From an uncultured Lachnospiraceae bacterium (GTDB lineage Bacteria; Bacillota; Clostridia; Lachnospirales; Lachnospiraceae), in NCBI GenBank assembly GCA_934317845.1, contig CAKRES010000005.1, positions 100,008-164,007 of the forward strand: 64,000 nucleotides of DNA, written 5' to 3'. The notes beneath the pieces are model-generated. The model was not told where the DNA came from. It made no database searches and saw nothing but the letters and a program-made list of their open reading frames with translations. Positions 1-9,822 of the stretch are shown in pieces. Made by a program: the position numbers and the translations under genes. Within the stretch, counting starts at the first letter, position 1. Each line of letters opens with the position of its first letter.

Positions 1-1348
1 TCACTCTTCCGATGTTTTCATCCCGTGGGATCTGATACATGATATCCAGCATAAATTTTTCAATGATCGCACGAAGCGCACGCGCTCCGGTATCTTTCTT
101 CACCGCCTGCTCTGCAATCGCCTCAAGCGCGCTGTCATCAAACTGAAGATCTACTTCATCCAATGCCAGAAGCTTCTGGTACTGCTTTAAGATCGCATTT
201 TTCGGCTCCTTTAAAATCTTGACAAAGGCATCCTTATCAAGATGCTTCAATGTATAAATGATCGGCAGTCGTCCGATAAACTCCGGGATCATACCGTAAG
301 TTCTTAAATCTTCCACCGTCACCTCTTCCAAAACATCCTCATCATCAAACTGGTCTTTTAATTCCGCATTAAATCCCATCGTGGAATTTTTCAGAAGACG
401 TTTCTTAATAATCTCTTCCAGATCAGGAAATGCACCACCACAGATAAATAAAATATTTCTTGTATCAACTGTGGTAAGCGGCACCATCGCGTTTTTGGAG
501 CTTGCTCCGACCGGAACTTCCACTTCACTGCCCTCTAACAGCTTTAATAAGCCCTGCTGTACCGACTCTCCGCTGACATCACGGCTGTTTGTATTTTTCT
601 TTTTCGCAATCTTGTCAATCTCATCAATGAAAATGATCCCCTGCTGCGCCCGCTCCACATCATTATCCGCCGCCGCTAAAAGCTTGGAGATCACGCTCTC
701 CACATCATCGCCGATATATCCGGCTTCGGTAAGAGAGGTCGCATCCGTGATCGCAAGCGGCACATTTAAAAGCCTTGCCAGTGTTTTTACAAGATAAGTC
801 TTGCCGCATCCGGTCGGTCCGATCATTAACATGTTGGACTTATCGATCTCAATGTCGTCCATCGTGTTGGTAATGACTCTTTTATAGTGGTTGTAAACAG
901 CAACTGAGATCACCTTTTTTGCATAATCCTGCCCGATCACATACTCATCTAACATTGCTTTGATCTTGTGTGGAGAAGGAATATTAGAAAGAGTAAGCTC
1001 CGGTTCTTTTTCTTTCTTTTTCTTCTGCTTTTGTGGTTTTACCTTCGGAGTTTTTCCCATCCCCATATCGGAAAGCCTCGACAGATCAAAATTGCTCATA
1101 TCCATAAACTGGATGTTGCCACCTGCTAACCCATCAAATGTTTTCTGCATACAATCCTGACAGATACAGATATCATTTGGCATATGTATCAGGCGTCCGG
1201 CAATGCTTTGCGGGCGATGGCACAGATAACAATACTCCTCATAGCCGTCCTTGTCATCATCATTCTCTTCTTTTTTGCTATTCTCATCAAAAAGCTCATT
1301 TCCCTGCTCATCTACTTCATTAAAATTTAAATCATCTTTATCTGACAT
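1..1348 (-). CDS. clpX: ClpX-like AAA+ unfoldase, 3' end cut by window edge
   Basis: Probable ATP-driven substrate unfoldase that would feed the ClpP protease in the cytoplasm. The visible 449 codons show an acidic N-terminal extension (residues 1-36), a zinc-binding domain with CX2C at Cys40/Cys43 and a second cluster at Cys61/63/66, a lysine-rich linker, then the AAA+ core with Walker A GPTGCGKT (177-184), pore loop GYIGDD, Walker B IIFIDEID and sensor region GARALRAIIEKF. Two features differ from canonical ClpX: the finger starts about 25 residues later than usual, and the RKH pore-loop segment is replaced by GASSKNAMVP. MGF stands where the ClpP-docking IGF loop is expected. The start is set by ATG at 1348 behind a GGAGG site. 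It may be a second ClpX-type paralogue rather than the housekeeping copy. Confidence 0.85.
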   Translation of the reverse strand, partial: MSDKDDLNFNEVDEQGNELFDENSKKEENDDDKDGYEEYCYLCHRPQSIAGRLIHMPNDICICQDCMQKTFDGLAGGNIQFMDMSNFDLSRLSDMGMGKTPKVKPQKQKKKKEKEPELTLSNIPSPHKIKAMLDEYVIGQDYAKKVISVAVYNHYKRVITNTMDDIEIDKSNMLMIGPTGCGKTYLVKTLARLLNVPLAITDATSLTEAGYIGDDVESVISKLLAAADNDVERAQQGIIFIDEIDKIAKKKNTNSRDVSGESVQQGLLKLLEGSEVEVPVGASSKNAMVPLTTVDTRNILFICGGAFPDLEEIIKKRLLKNSTMGFNAELKDQFDDEDVLEEVTVEDLRTYGMIPEFIGRLPIIYTLKHLDKDAFVKILKEPKNAILKQYQKLLALDEVDLQFDDSALEAIAEQAVKKDTGARALRAIIEKFMLDIMYQIPRDENIGRV

Positions 1349-1391
1349 AGTTACTCCTCCATTACTGTTTCACGCTAAATCAACAACAACT

Positions 1392-1421
1392 AGTATAACT
1401 AGGAATCAGATCCCTTGTCAA
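1392..1421 (-). promoter_or_regulatory. Promoter of the ClpX-like gene
   Basis: On the minus strand TTGACA (1416-1421) and TATACT (1392-1397) are separated by 18 bp. They lie about 45 bp upstream of the ClpX-like start, in the gap after the MocR gene, so the ClpX-like gene can be expressed independently of its upstream neighbour. Confidence 0.7.
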
Positions 1422-1438
1422 TTTTTTTACCCTAACAA

Positions 1439-2830
1439 TTATTGCCACACATCTTTCAACAACGTCACTGCCGCCGCAATCTCCTCCTCGGACAACTGGG
1501 CAAATCCCATCAAAAAGGTCGGGTACATCCGAAAATATGGTGCGATCATATAACGAGACAGCGGATAAAGCTTCATTTTCTGCTGTTTTGCTGCCTTTAA
1601 AAGTTCCTCCTCGGGCATTTTTCCAAGCCATTCGAGTACAACATACGATCCTGCATTGGATCCACTTAACCGTACCCGGTCGCCAAAACGTTTCAATTCC
1701 CTCATCAGGATGTCATGTCTGGTTTTATAACGTTTTCGCAAACGGTTTAAGTGACGTTCAAAATATCCCTGTGCCAGAAATTTGGTCATGATCGACTGAT
1801 CCAGACGTGATACCGTACAAGGGAAGCTCTTAAACATCTGCCGGTAGTTGTAAAGAAGCGGATCCGGAAGTACCATGTAGCTCATTCGGATTGCCGGAGA
1901 GATTACTTTTGAAAAGCTTCCAAAATAGATCACCTTTTTGCCGTGATCCATACTTTGCAGTGCCGGGATCGGACGTCCATGATAACGGAATTCGCTGTCG
2001 TAGTCATCTTCAATAATATACCGGGACGGTTCAAAATTTGCCCAGTTTAACAATTGTGTGCGCCGGCTGGCTGGCATGACCATACCAAGCGGAAATTGGT
2101 GTGACGGTGTCACATAGGCAATATTTGCTTCGCTTTCGATCAATTGATCGACCGACAATCCATTTTCATCGACCGCGATCGGAGCTACTTTTCTTCCGAG
2201 TGACGTGATCGTGTCATAACTGGAACGATATGCCGGATTTTCCATTGCAATATAACTTTTTTCTCCCAGCAGGCGAAGCAACAGCATCATCAAATACTGG
2301 CTTCCGGCTCCAATCACAATATTTTCCGGTTTTGCATATACCCCACGATTTTGCCGCAGATAATTGGATAGCTCCTGGCGCAGACCAAAATCTCCTTGCG
2401 GTTCACTGCTTTGAAATAATGTACCATCATCATAATTGATGCACTCCTTAGAGAGCTTTCTCCAGTAGGTGTCCGGAAAATTAAGGGCATCCGCTCCTGT
2501 CGGGGAAAAATCATAGGTGACCACTTCTTCCCGTATCTGCTCTTCTTTATTCTTCGGATAGGCAACCGGAACAATGCGCAGCAGTTCCTCAATATTGCTG
2601 GCATAATAGCCACTCTTTTCCTTCGCCTCCACATAGCCTTCCGCCACAAGCTGGGCATATGCCATATCGACCGTACTGCGGCTGACAGAAAGATGCTCGG
2701 ATAGCTTTCGGCTGGATGGCAGTTTTTCATGACAGGCAATCCGCCCCGCTTTGATCTCTTCTCTGATATACTGATAGATCTGTTCATAATAGGGGGTATC
2801 ACTATTATTTTTTAAATAGATGGTAAGCAT
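1439..2830 (-). CDS. MocR/PdxR-type GntR regulator with aminotransferase-like domain
   Basis: Transcription regulator of the MocR subfamily, 463 residues, the usual family length. Residues 1-78 form a GntR winged helix (LPSSRKLSEHLSVSRSTVDMAY). Residues from about 105 form a fold-type I aminotransferase domain, with the PLP lysine at Lys308 in the SFSK motif and the conserved EDDYDSEF segment just before it. Family members such as PdxR sense PLP or an amino-acid derivative. No pdxST or aminotransferase target lies beside it, so the ligand is unknown. The start ATG at 2830 has GGAGG six bases upstream. It follows the cyclophilin gene after a terminator hairpin. Confidence 0.9.
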   Translation of the reverse strand: MLTIYLKNNSDTPYYEQIYQYIREEIKAGRIACHEKLPSSRKLSEHLSVSRSTVDMAYAQLVAEGYVEAKEKSGYYASNIEELLRIVPVAYPKNKEEQIREEVVTYDFSPTGADALNFPDTYWRKLSKECINYDDGTLFQSSEPQGDFGLRQELSNYLRQNRGVYAKPENIVIGAGSQYLMMLLLRLLGEKSYIAMENPAYRSSYDTITSLGRKVAPIAVDENGLSVDQLIESEANIAYVTPSHQFPLGMVMPASRRTQLLNWANFEPSRYIIEDDYDSEFRYHGRPIPALQSMDHGKKVIYFGSFSKVISPAIRMSYMVLPDPLLYNYRQMFKSFPCTVSRLDQSIMTKFLAQGYFERHLNRLRKRYKTRHDILMRELKRFGDRVRLSGSNAGSYVVLEWLGKMPEEELLKAAKQQKMKLYPLSRYMIAPYFRMYPTFLMGFAQLSEEEIAAAVTLLKDVWQ

Positions 2831-2845
2831 CCATTTCCTCCTTTA

Positions 2846-2880
2846 CAAAAAGCCCAAGATCCCGTAGGAATCCTGGGCTT
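2846..2880 (-). terminator. Rho-independent terminator after the cyclophilin gene
   Basis: Minus-strand hairpin with arms AGCCCA and TGGGCT, extended by GAT/ATC pairs, followed by TTTTG. It sits between the cyclophilin stop and the MocR start and should limit read-through. Confidence 0.75.
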
Positions 2881-2903
2881 ATCAATCCTTCTCTGGGTAC
2901 CTT

Positions 2904-3722
2904 TTATTTGGCTTTGTATTCACTCACCTTAATTGAGGAAATGGTGACTGCCTCTTTCGGCATATCATTTTCATCCGTTTCCACTGTTGCGATCTGATCT
3001 ACAATATCCATTCCATCGATCACCTGTCCAAATACCGTATAGCTTCCCTGCAGCCATGGCGCACCACCGTACTGCTCATATGCTTTTTTCTGCTCATCAG
3101 TGAAGGTATATCCGTTCTTTTCGTAATTATTCATGTCCTCTTCTGTAACCTTTGCCATCTGTGTAATGAAGAACTGGCTGCCGTTACTTGGGTCTACTCC
3201 GGAATTGGCGTAGCATAAAGAACCGCGGAGCACCATCGCCTGCTCAGAGATTTCATTGTAGAATGGCTCACCCCAGATACTCTCGCCACCGATACCACTA
3301 CCTTCCGGATCACCGCCCTGGATCATGAAATCATTGATCACACGGTGGAACGTCAGTCCATCATAGTAGCCTTCTTTGGCATGTGTCACAAAATTCTTCA
3401 CTCCATATGGTGCGATCTTATCGAAAAATTTCACTGTAATATCACCATAATCTTTTACCGAGATCGTAGCGATCGTCTCGCCCTCTTTCGGCTCAGCCAT
3501 CTGGTCAAATCCATCGATCGTATCTGCCTTTGTCACCCCGGTCATATCCATGGTGGAGCCATCACTGGCTTTTTGTTTTTCCTGCGTTGTTTTCTCTGTT
3601 GTTTCCTCTGTAGTATTTCCGGAAAGAACATCTTCCTTTTCCGGGATACCGTCCTGCTTTCCACATCCGGCTGATAAAGCCAGCAGACCAACAAGCAGTA
3701 CCATCATCATCCATTTTTTCAT
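2904..3722 (-). CDS. Peptidyl-prolyl cis-trans isomerase, cyclophilin type, lipoprotein
   Basis: Extracytoplasmic folding catalyst that isomerises Xaa-Pro bonds. The 272-residue product begins with a lipoprotein signal (residues 1-20, lipobox LSAGC), then a Ser/Thr/Glu-rich linker to about residue 65. The cyclophilin domain follows, with the core motifs FDKIAPYGVKNFVTHA, GLTFHRVINDFMIQGGDPEG (catalytic Arg in FHRV) and GSQFFIT, and ends with VFGQVIDGMDIVDQI. It is therefore expected on the outer face of the membrane. It lies 17 bp downstream of argJ on the same strand and may be co-transcribed, although the functions are unrelated. Confidence 0.92.
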   Translation of the reverse strand: MKKWMMMVLLVGLLALSAGCGKQDGIPEKEDVLSGNTTEETTEKTTQEKQKASDGSTMDMTGVTKADTIDGFDQMAEPKEGETIATISVKDYGDITVKFFDKIAPYGVKNFVTHAKEGYYDGLTFHRVINDFMIQGGDPEGSGIGGESIWGEPFYNEISEQAMVLRGSLCYANSGVDPSNGSQFFITQMAKVTEEDMNNYEKNGYTFTDEQKKAYEQYGGAPWLQGSYTVFGQVIDGMDIVDQIATVETDENDMPKEAVTISSIKVSEYKAK

Positions 3723-3739
3723 GTCTTTTCTCCTTATCT

Positions 3740-4984
3740 TTAACTTCTATAATCGCCATTGATCTTAACATAATCATAGGTCAGATCACAGCCCCATGCT
3801 TTTGCCGCTGCCTCTCCCTGATGCAGATCGATCTTTGTTACGATCTCTTCCTCTGCCAGGATCTTTGCAGCTTCTTCCTCCGAAAATGCAACACCGGCTC
3901 CATGTTCACAGACTAATACACTGCCTGCTTCTGATTCCAATGATACGGAAACCAGATTGATATCAAATTCTGCCGGAGCATAACCAATCGCACAGAGCAC
4001 GCGTCCCCAGTTGGCATCCTCTCCGAAGATTGCACACTTATAAAGCATAGAACCCGCCACACTTTTCGCTACCGTGATCGCACTCTCCAGATCCTTTGCC
4101 CCGCTCACTTCTACCTCTAAAAGCTTGCTGGCACCTTCTCCATCCTTTGCCAGCATCCGGGTCATATTGCTCATTACAATGTAAAGAGCCTGTTTAAATA
4201 TTTCATAATCGGAACCTTCCTCCGTGATCTTGGCATTTCCGCTAAGGCCATTTGCCATCACACTCACCATATCGTTGGTGGAAGTATCTCCGTCGATCGT
4301 CAGACAGTTATAGGTTACCTTTACAATCTCAGATAATGCTTTCTGGATCAGTTCTTCGGAAATCGCCACGTCTGATGTGACAAAATTAAGCGTTGTTGCC
4401 ATGTTTGGATGGATCATTCCGCTTCCCTTTGCCATACCGCCCAAATGACAGGTACAGCCACTAATCGTAAAGGAAACTGCAACCTCCTTCGGAACAGTAT
4501 CCGTTGTCATGATCGCATTGGCTGCCTTTTTGTGTCCTTCTACACAAAGACCGTCCGCCAGCGTTTTCATAGATGCCGCAAATGGATCCATAGACATCGG
4601 CTGTCCGATCACTCCGGTCGATGCAACGATCACTTCCTCCGGTTTGATCTTAAGTGTCTCTGCCACAAGCTCACAGACACCATTGGCAATCTCTAGGCCG
4701 TTGGCATTACAGGTGTTGGCATTTTTGGAATTGGCTACGATTGCCTTTGCCCGATTGCCGGATCGTTTTAAGTTCTCCTTTGTCACAAGGATCGGAGCAC
4801 CCTTCACCTTATTGGTCGTATATACGGCTGCTGCCGCACAAGGGGCTTCACTATATACTAAGCAGAGATCATTTTTCTTTTTGTCCGGATTCAATCCGCA
4901 ATTGACGCCGTTTGCCACAAATCCCTTTGCCGCACATACCCCGCCGTCCACATAGGTATATCCTTCATATTCCTGCATCTTCAT
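3740..4984 (-). CDS. argJ: Arginine biosynthesis bifunctional protein ArgJ
   Basis: Ornithine acetyltransferase. It moves the acetyl group from N-acetylornithine to glutamate, and some family members also make N-acetylglutamate from acetyl-CoA. The 414-residue length is normal. The self-cleavage site is clear in HPNMATTLNF: cleavage before Thr197 would make that threonine the N-terminal nucleophile of the beta chain. KGSGMIHPNMA and the C-terminal EDANWGRVLCAIGYA motifs also match the family. The gene stands alone; no argB, argC or argD is beside it. The start is ATG 4984 with AGGAGG eight bases upstream. Confidence 0.95.
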   Translation of the reverse strand: MKMQEYEGYTYVDGGVCAAKGFVANGVNCGLNPDKKKNDLCLVYSEAPCAAAAVYTTNKVKGAPILVTKENLKRSGNRAKAIVANSKNANTCNANGLEIANGVCELVAETLKIKPEEVIVASTGVIGQPMSMDPFAASMKTLADGLCVEGHKKAANAIMTTDTVPKEVAVSFTISGCTCHLGGMAKGSGMIHPNMATTLNFVTSDVAISEELIQKALSEIVKVTYNCLTIDGDTSTNDMVSVMANGLSGNAKITEEGSDYEIFKQALYIVMSNMTRMLAKDGEGASKLLEVEVSGAKDLESAITVAKSVAGSMLYKCAIFGEDANWGRVLCAIGYAPAEFDINLVSVSLESEAGSVLVCEHGAGVAFSEEEAAKILAEEEIVTKIDLHQGEAAAKAWGCDLTYDYVKINGDYRS

Positions 4985-5055
4985 TTTATTGTCCTCCTAA
5001 CCATGTCACTTCATACCACCTAATATACTACTTTTTTCTTTGCTTGTCACTGCCC

Positions 5056-6165
5056 TTATTTCAGCCAGATAAAATTGTCATCCGTACTGAAAAAGTCCAT
5101 GTTGTAAAGCAGTATCACATCATCATATCCCTCATCTTTGATCTTCTTTTTTAAATCTTCCTTGTAATAACGAAGGTCACATACCTCGATCGTATCATAG
5201 TGATCTGCTAAAAATGGAAGCAGAGCATGGCTATAGGAATCTTTAAGCACCAATGCCTTTTTGCCTGTGCCTGCATTGCTCCTGATCGTTAAAAACGGAT
5301 GATTGCCATCTAAGAAATAGGTGTATTTGTCCTTCGTATAAAGTCTGGACGGAACAAACAAGGAATTGATATGACTGCCATCCTCGAACGTCACCCGGTA
5401 AGCCCCAAATAAATTCGTAAAGACTTCAATGGAGTCCTTCTTTTTTATGGAAAGCGGTGCCTTGGAGTAAAGGGAGCCCAAAAAGGAATCACTCTTGCTG
5501 CTCTCCTCGTAAAAGGACAACGGATGCGGCGTCTCATTCCATGCCTTTAACAGTGCCTTGTAACCATAGTATGCGCCCCGCATCGTCCAGTGATGATCGG
5601 TTTTAAAATAAATGTATTCCTCTTTGTGTGCCGTCAGAAGTGAGGTTGGGTCTACCAGCTTCGCATTCTTTATTCCATTTTCTACCTTTTCTCTGTCCTT
5701 TTTGGCAGACGACATCACGACATGAGATGGAAGCTCCTCCGGATATATGCTCTGTACATTCGGTGCAAGCAGGAACGTGACACGGGTCTGTCCCTTGATC
5801 TCTTTTGCAAAGGCATCTACAAACTGGATGTTCTTTTGCAATGTTTCTTCATCCGGTTCATATTTTTTGATATAGCGGCCGTTCTTTCCAAAGTAAACAC
5901 CGCCGCTTTCCTTTTTATTCATCCATTTTTCCATCGTGGTCTTTGCTACAATAAACAGATCCTTTCCTGCGATCTGATCTGCCATGTATTCCTCCACCTC
6001 ATCCATATATGTACCATCCTTGATGGAAGAAAGCGTTAGCTTTGGAGCCTGCTTTAAATAACGGTTTTCCATAGCAGAATACTGTCTTGGACGCAGCAAA
6101 AGAGATGCGGTCAAAAAGGAGACAAGTATTGTTAGAAAGAAAAATGCAATTACTCTGTTTTTCAT
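5056..6165 (-). CDS. DHHW-family protein, AlgX/AlgJ-like acyl-transfer partner
   Basis: Membrane-anchored extracytoplasmic protein of 369 residues that probably completes transfer of an acetyl or acyl group to a cell-surface polymer. It has one N-terminal membrane segment (about residues 5-24) and the signature KTDHHWTMRGAYYGY, which names the DHHW family. A later KDSYSHALLPFL block resembles the SGNH-type Ser motif. It follows the MBOAT gene with an 18-bp gap, the standard pairing in alginate- or teichoic-acid-type acylation systems. The acceptor polymer is not revealed by the neighbours. Confidence 0.85.
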   Translation of the reverse strand: MKNRVIAFFFLTILVSFLTASLLLRPRQYSAMENRYLKQAPKLTLSSIKDGTYMDEVEEYMADQIAGKDLFIVAKTTMEKWMNKKESGGVYFGKNGRYIKKYEPDEETLQKNIQFVDAFAKEIKGQTRVTFLLAPNVQSIYPEELPSHVVMSSAKKDREKVENGIKNAKLVDPTSLLTAHKEEYIYFKTDHHWTMRGAYYGYKALLKAWNETPHPLSFYEESSKSDSFLGSLYSKAPLSIKKKDSIEVFTNLFGAYRVTFEDGSHINSLFVPSRLYTKDKYTYFLDGNHPFLTIRSNAGTGKKALVLKDSYSHALLPFLADHYDTIEVCDLRYYKEDLKKKIKDEGYDDVILLYNMDFFSTDDNFIWLK

Positions 6166-6183
6166 ATCAGAAGTCCCCTTTCA

Positions 6184-7608
6184 TCAGAATCGGAAATATA
6201 AAAACGGATTAAAGCTGGCACTGACCAGATACGCAACACAGAGGAAAAACAGTCCAAAGAGCAGCACGATCTGCACTCCGCCAAAAAATACGGAACGTTC
6301 CCGTTTCCCTGTTGCAAAGAAAAAGTCTGCCAGATTTTTCGGCACATTGGTCGCACCGACCGCCGCCACGATAAACAGGATCGCATAGGAAGTCAGATAA
6401 TAGAGCGCATTCTCATTTACAAATGCAAGGGAAGCGCATCCAAACATGCCCTTTATACTGTGAAAAAAGTCTCCCATATCCGAAGCTGCAAACATCGTCC
6501 AGCTGATGACAACCAGAACCATGGCATAAATCCGTCCTACAAACTTTGGTAGCTTTTGAAGCAATTTTAGCAGACATACTTTTTCCAGGATCAGCCATAC
6601 GCAGAAATAAAGTCCCCATCCGACAAATGTCCACTGTGCCCCATGCCAGATTCCGGTCAGCAGCCATACAATGATGATATTGCGGTACTGCTTCCATTTT
6701 CCTGCCCGGTTTCCACCGAGGGGGATGTACACATAGTCACGGAACCACGAGCTTAAGGAAATATGCCATCTGCGCCAGAATTCTGTAATGCTTGCCGACA
6801 TGTACGGATAGTTAAAGTTCTCCAGAAAATGAAATCCAAACATGCGGCCCAGTCCGATCGCCATATCAGAATAACCCGAAAAATCATAGTAGATCTGGAA
6901 GGTATAAGAAACTGCCGCCAGCCATAAGAGTAACACAGACTGCTGGTCATCCGGCAGGGCATGTACGGTATCATAAAGCTGTCCGATCGTATTGGCGATC
7001 AGCACCTTTTTTCCAAGTCCCACAATAAAACGACGTGCGCCGAGTGCAAATTCATCAATACTCTCCACCCGGTGGGCAAGCTCCTTTTCCACTGTCTCAT
7101 ATCGGACGATCGGGCCGGCGATCAACTGTGGAAACAAGGATACATAAGCAGCTAAATGGATCACATTTTTCTGCACGGCAACCTTTCCGGCATACACATC
7201 GATCACATACGATAAGATCTGGAACGTGTAAAAGGAAATACCGATAGGCAGTGCGATATTGGCCAGCGGAAGGTGGGTATGAAACAGATGGTTCGCATTT
7301 TCCAATAGAAAATCCGTATATTTAAAAACTACAAGCAGACCGATATGTACGAAAATACTGCATATCAGCCAAAGCTTGGCCGCTCCCGGATCGTTCTCCT
7401 TCTTTTTCCGGTCGATCAAACGTCCCATCCCGTAGGAAAACAGAATGGAAAAGATCATCAAAAACAAATATACCGGCTCTCCCCACGCATAAAAAAAGAG
7501 ACTTGCGATCACCAGTACCAGGTTACGTGCCTTTCCTTTTACTGCAAAATAGGCAAGCAATACGATCGGCAAAAACAGAAATAAAAATACGACACTACTA
7601 AATACCAT
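6184..7608 (-). CDS. MBOAT family O-acyltransferase (AlgI/DltB-like)
   Basis: Polytopic membrane enzyme of 474 residues that moves acyl groups across the membrane for O-acylation of a surface polymer. It has about ten hydrophobic segments. The MBOAT core is present: TEFWRRWHISLSSWFRDYVY, and the catalytic-type histidine in GIWHGAQWTF. Transcribed first, it is coupled to the DHHW gene downstream. No D-alanine ligase or carrier genes are adjacent, so an AlgI-like acetyl route fits better than the Dlt route. Confidence 0.9.
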   Translation of the reverse strand: MVFSSVVFLFLFLPIVLLAYFAVKGKARNLVLVIASLFFYAWGEPVYLFLMIFSILFSYGMGRLIDRKKKENDPGAAKLWLICSIFVHIGLLVVFKYTDFLLENANHLFHTHLPLANIALPIGISFYTFQILSYVIDVYAGKVAVQKNVIHLAAYVSLFPQLIAGPIVRYETVEKELAHRVESIDEFALGARRFIVGLGKKVLIANTIGQLYDTVHALPDDQQSVLLLWLAAVSYTFQIYYDFSGYSDMAIGLGRMFGFHFLENFNYPYMSASITEFWRRWHISLSSWFRDYVYIPLGGNRAGKWKQYRNIIIVWLLTGIWHGAQWTFVGWGLYFCVWLILEKVCLLKLLQKLPKFVGRIYAMVLVVISWTMFAASDMGDFFHSIKGMFGCASLAFVNENALYYLTSYAILFIVAAVGATNVPKNLADFFFATGKRERSVFFGGVQIVLLFGLFFLCVAYLVSASFNPFLYFRF

Positions 7609-7697
7609 ATGACTTCTTCCTTCACATCCAACTATTCGACATCATTCTCTCTTACTGTACAACAAGACTACCGCAAAAAGCAAGAACAGTTTTGGTT

Positions 7698-9689
7698 TTA
7701 TGAGAGGGCAAGATATCCATTCTCCAACGCATACGCAAGGTGAAACGTTTTGGTCTCCCCGCTCTCCTTAAAATAAATGCTGACACGCTTGGCATCTGCA
7801 TACGTGATCGTTCCCTCTCCATAAATCTTATGAATAACATCACGTCCTACCGTAAAGCAGCGGCGGTCGTATTCCAATTCACTGACAAAGCGGGAGGCGG
7901 TCGCTGTTTTGTTAAAGATCTTGTTGACCACATAGATCGTCAGATGCTGTTTTGCCCTCGTCATTGCCACATAAAACATCCGGCGTTCTTCCTCGATCTC
8001 CTCTTCCTTTACTGCCTTTTTGTGTGGAGTGATCCCCTCACAGGCATCCATAATAAATACGGCATCATATTCCAGTCCCTTGCTCTGATGCATGGTGCTT
8101 AACACCACCGCATCCTCTTTATCCGTTAAATGTCTGGATGCTTTTAACTGTTCTTTGTATTCCTGCATATGTAAAAACCAGTCTTCATAGGTACGATACT
8201 CTTTTGCCGACTCCTGCACCTCTTCCAATATATCAAACAATTCTTCCTCATTCATGCGGCGTTCTTTCGCATATTCTCTGATATAATCATCGTACCCGAT
8301 GCCTTTTCTGATGTAATTGACTGCAGCATAGGGAGCCATCTTCTTTAGCAGACTGATCTGTCCGGCAAAGTTCTCCAGACGTTCTACCATCCAGTCACGA
8401 TTTGCCACTTTCATTTTCAGCCGCTCAAAATCCACAATATCCTGGTCCAGCAGATCCCGGCTGATATAACGGTTCGGGCGGTTCATCACGGTCAAAAACA
8501 ATGAGCGGCGCATATCACCTAACCCCATCCGGATATAGTTTAAAATATTGACACAGATCCAGTGGTCATAAAGATTAAACATCCCGTCCTTCATGCAAAA
8601 CGGAATGTTATACTGATGCAGCCGCTCGGTGAGCATACGTGGCTGCAGATTCGTGCGGAATAATACCGCCATATCCTTATAGAGCATGCCGGCGGCATTG
8701 TACTGCTTGATCTTTTCGATCAGATCGAGATGCTCCTGCTTCTGTGTATCAAAACGCAGCACAGACACCTCTTCCCCACTGCCACTGTTTGCCACCACTT
8801 CTTTTTCGTAACGTTCCTTATTATTGATGATCACGCGACCGGCAGCAGCCATGATCTCCTCGCTGGAGCGGTAATTGACTCCAAGAAGTACCTTTTTGGC
8901 ATTTGGATAATCATCTGTAAAATGAAGCATGATCTCCGGTCTTGCCCCACGGAACCGATAGATCGACTGGTCATCGTCCCCGACAATAAACAGATTATCC
9001 TCCGGTCTGGCAAGCATTTTCACGATCTCGTACTGTAACTGATTGATGTCCTGAAACTCATCAATCAATATGTAGCGAAACTTCTTCTGCCACATTGCTA
9101 AAATATCCGGACGTTCCTTTAATAAGGTATAGCAATAGCTCTGCATATCATCAAAATCGATCAGATTGGCCTGCTGGCACCGACGGCAGTACCCTTCATA
9201 AATACGCCGGAACACATCATCGGAGCAGCTGGTGCTGTAATAGTTGGAAACCTCCATCATTTCCCCTTTGACAAGAGAAATCTCCGCTAAGATCTCCTGA
9301 ATGAAATCCGCCTCGTCCGACAGATCGAGATCTTCCTTTTGCACCAGCTCCCTGATGTATTGATATTTGATCTCTTCCTTTATGATGTTTGCAGGTGTGT
9401 AGTGATATGCCTGTTTTAAGATCCAGAAAAAAACGGAGTGAAAAGTGCCAAAGGTCGCAGCGGTGTGCGCCCCTCCCATCAAAGTTTCAAACCGTGCTTT
9501 CATTTCATTTGCAGCCGCTCTGGTAAATGTGATCACTAAGATCTGTCCGGGATGAATCCCATACTGCTCGATCAGATAGCGGGTGCGCTCTGTGATCACC
9601 GATGTTTTTCCGGAGCCCGGAGCGGCAAGGCAGAGAAATGGCCCCTTGTCGTGTGCAATTGCCTGTTTTTGTTCCTTTGTATATTCCAT
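7698..9689 (-). CDS. UvrD/PcrA-like superfamily 1 DNA helicase
   Basis: 3'-5' ATP-dependent DNA helicase of 663 residues, probably for repair or displacement of proteins from DNA. Motif I is AAPGSGKT (22-29). Motif II is in ILIDEFQDINQ, motif III in GDDDQSIYRFRGA, motif V in STMHQSKGLEYDAVFI and motif VI in VAMTRAKQ. The C-terminal 60 residues (VIHKIYGEGTI onward) resemble the small beta-barrel tail of PcrA. An in-frame extension reaches 9767, but ATG 9689 has GGAAAGG seven bases upstream and begins with the family start MEYTKEQKQAI, so it was chosen. Confidence 0.92.
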   Translation of the reverse strand: MEYTKEQKQAIAHDKGPFLCLAAPGSGKTSVITERTRYLIEQYGIHPGQILVITFTRAAANEMKARFETLMGGAHTAATFGTFHSVFFWILKQAYHYTPANIIKEEIKYQYIRELVQKEDLDLSDEADFIQEILAEISLVKGEMMEVSNYYSTSCSDDVFRRIYEGYCRRCQQANLIDFDDMQSYCYTLLKERPDILAMWQKKFRYILIDEFQDINQLQYEIVKMLARPEDNLFIVGDDDQSIYRFRGARPEIMLHFTDDYPNAKKVLLGVNYRSSEEIMAAAGRVIINNKERYEKEVVANSGSGEEVSVLRFDTQKQEHLDLIEKIKQYNAAGMLYKDMAVLFRTNLQPRMLTERLHQYNIPFCMKDGMFNLYDHWICVNILNYIRMGLGDMRRSLFLTVMNRPNRYISRDLLDQDIVDFERLKMKVANRDWMVERLENFAGQISLLKKMAPYAAVNYIRKGIGYDDYIREYAKERRMNEEELFDILEEVQESAKEYRTYEDWFLHMQEYKEQLKASRHLTDKEDAVVLSTMHQSKGLEYDAVFIMDACEGITPHKKAVKEEEIEEERRMFYVAMTRAKQHLTIYVVNKIFNKTATASRFVSELEYDRRCFTVGRDVIHKIYGEGTITYADAKRVSIYFKESGETKTFHLAYALENGYLALS

Positions 9690-9813
9690 GAAACAACCTT
9701 TCCATATTGTCATATTTTCCGCGCCTATTATAGCACGAAACACTGCATTTTGAAATTTTCTTATCACCGTATTTTGTTTTTTCTATTTTTTCATGGCATC
9801 GTCTTTTTGTTCA

Positions 9814-9822
9814 TGCTATAAT
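9814..9822 (+). promoter_or_regulatory. Extended -10 promoter of xpt-pbuX
   Basis: TGC-TATAAT (9814-9822) is a consensus extended -10 with no good -35. Transcription would start near 9829, about 30 bases before the xpt ATG, which leaves no room for a purine aptamer in the leader. Confidence 0.6.

Noticed and set aside
1138..1631. Short plus-strand frames across the ClpX-like and MocR genes
   Set aside because: They lie opposite or out of frame with clear conserved genes and have no ribosome sites or recognisable motifs; the same applies to most short antisense frames in the window.
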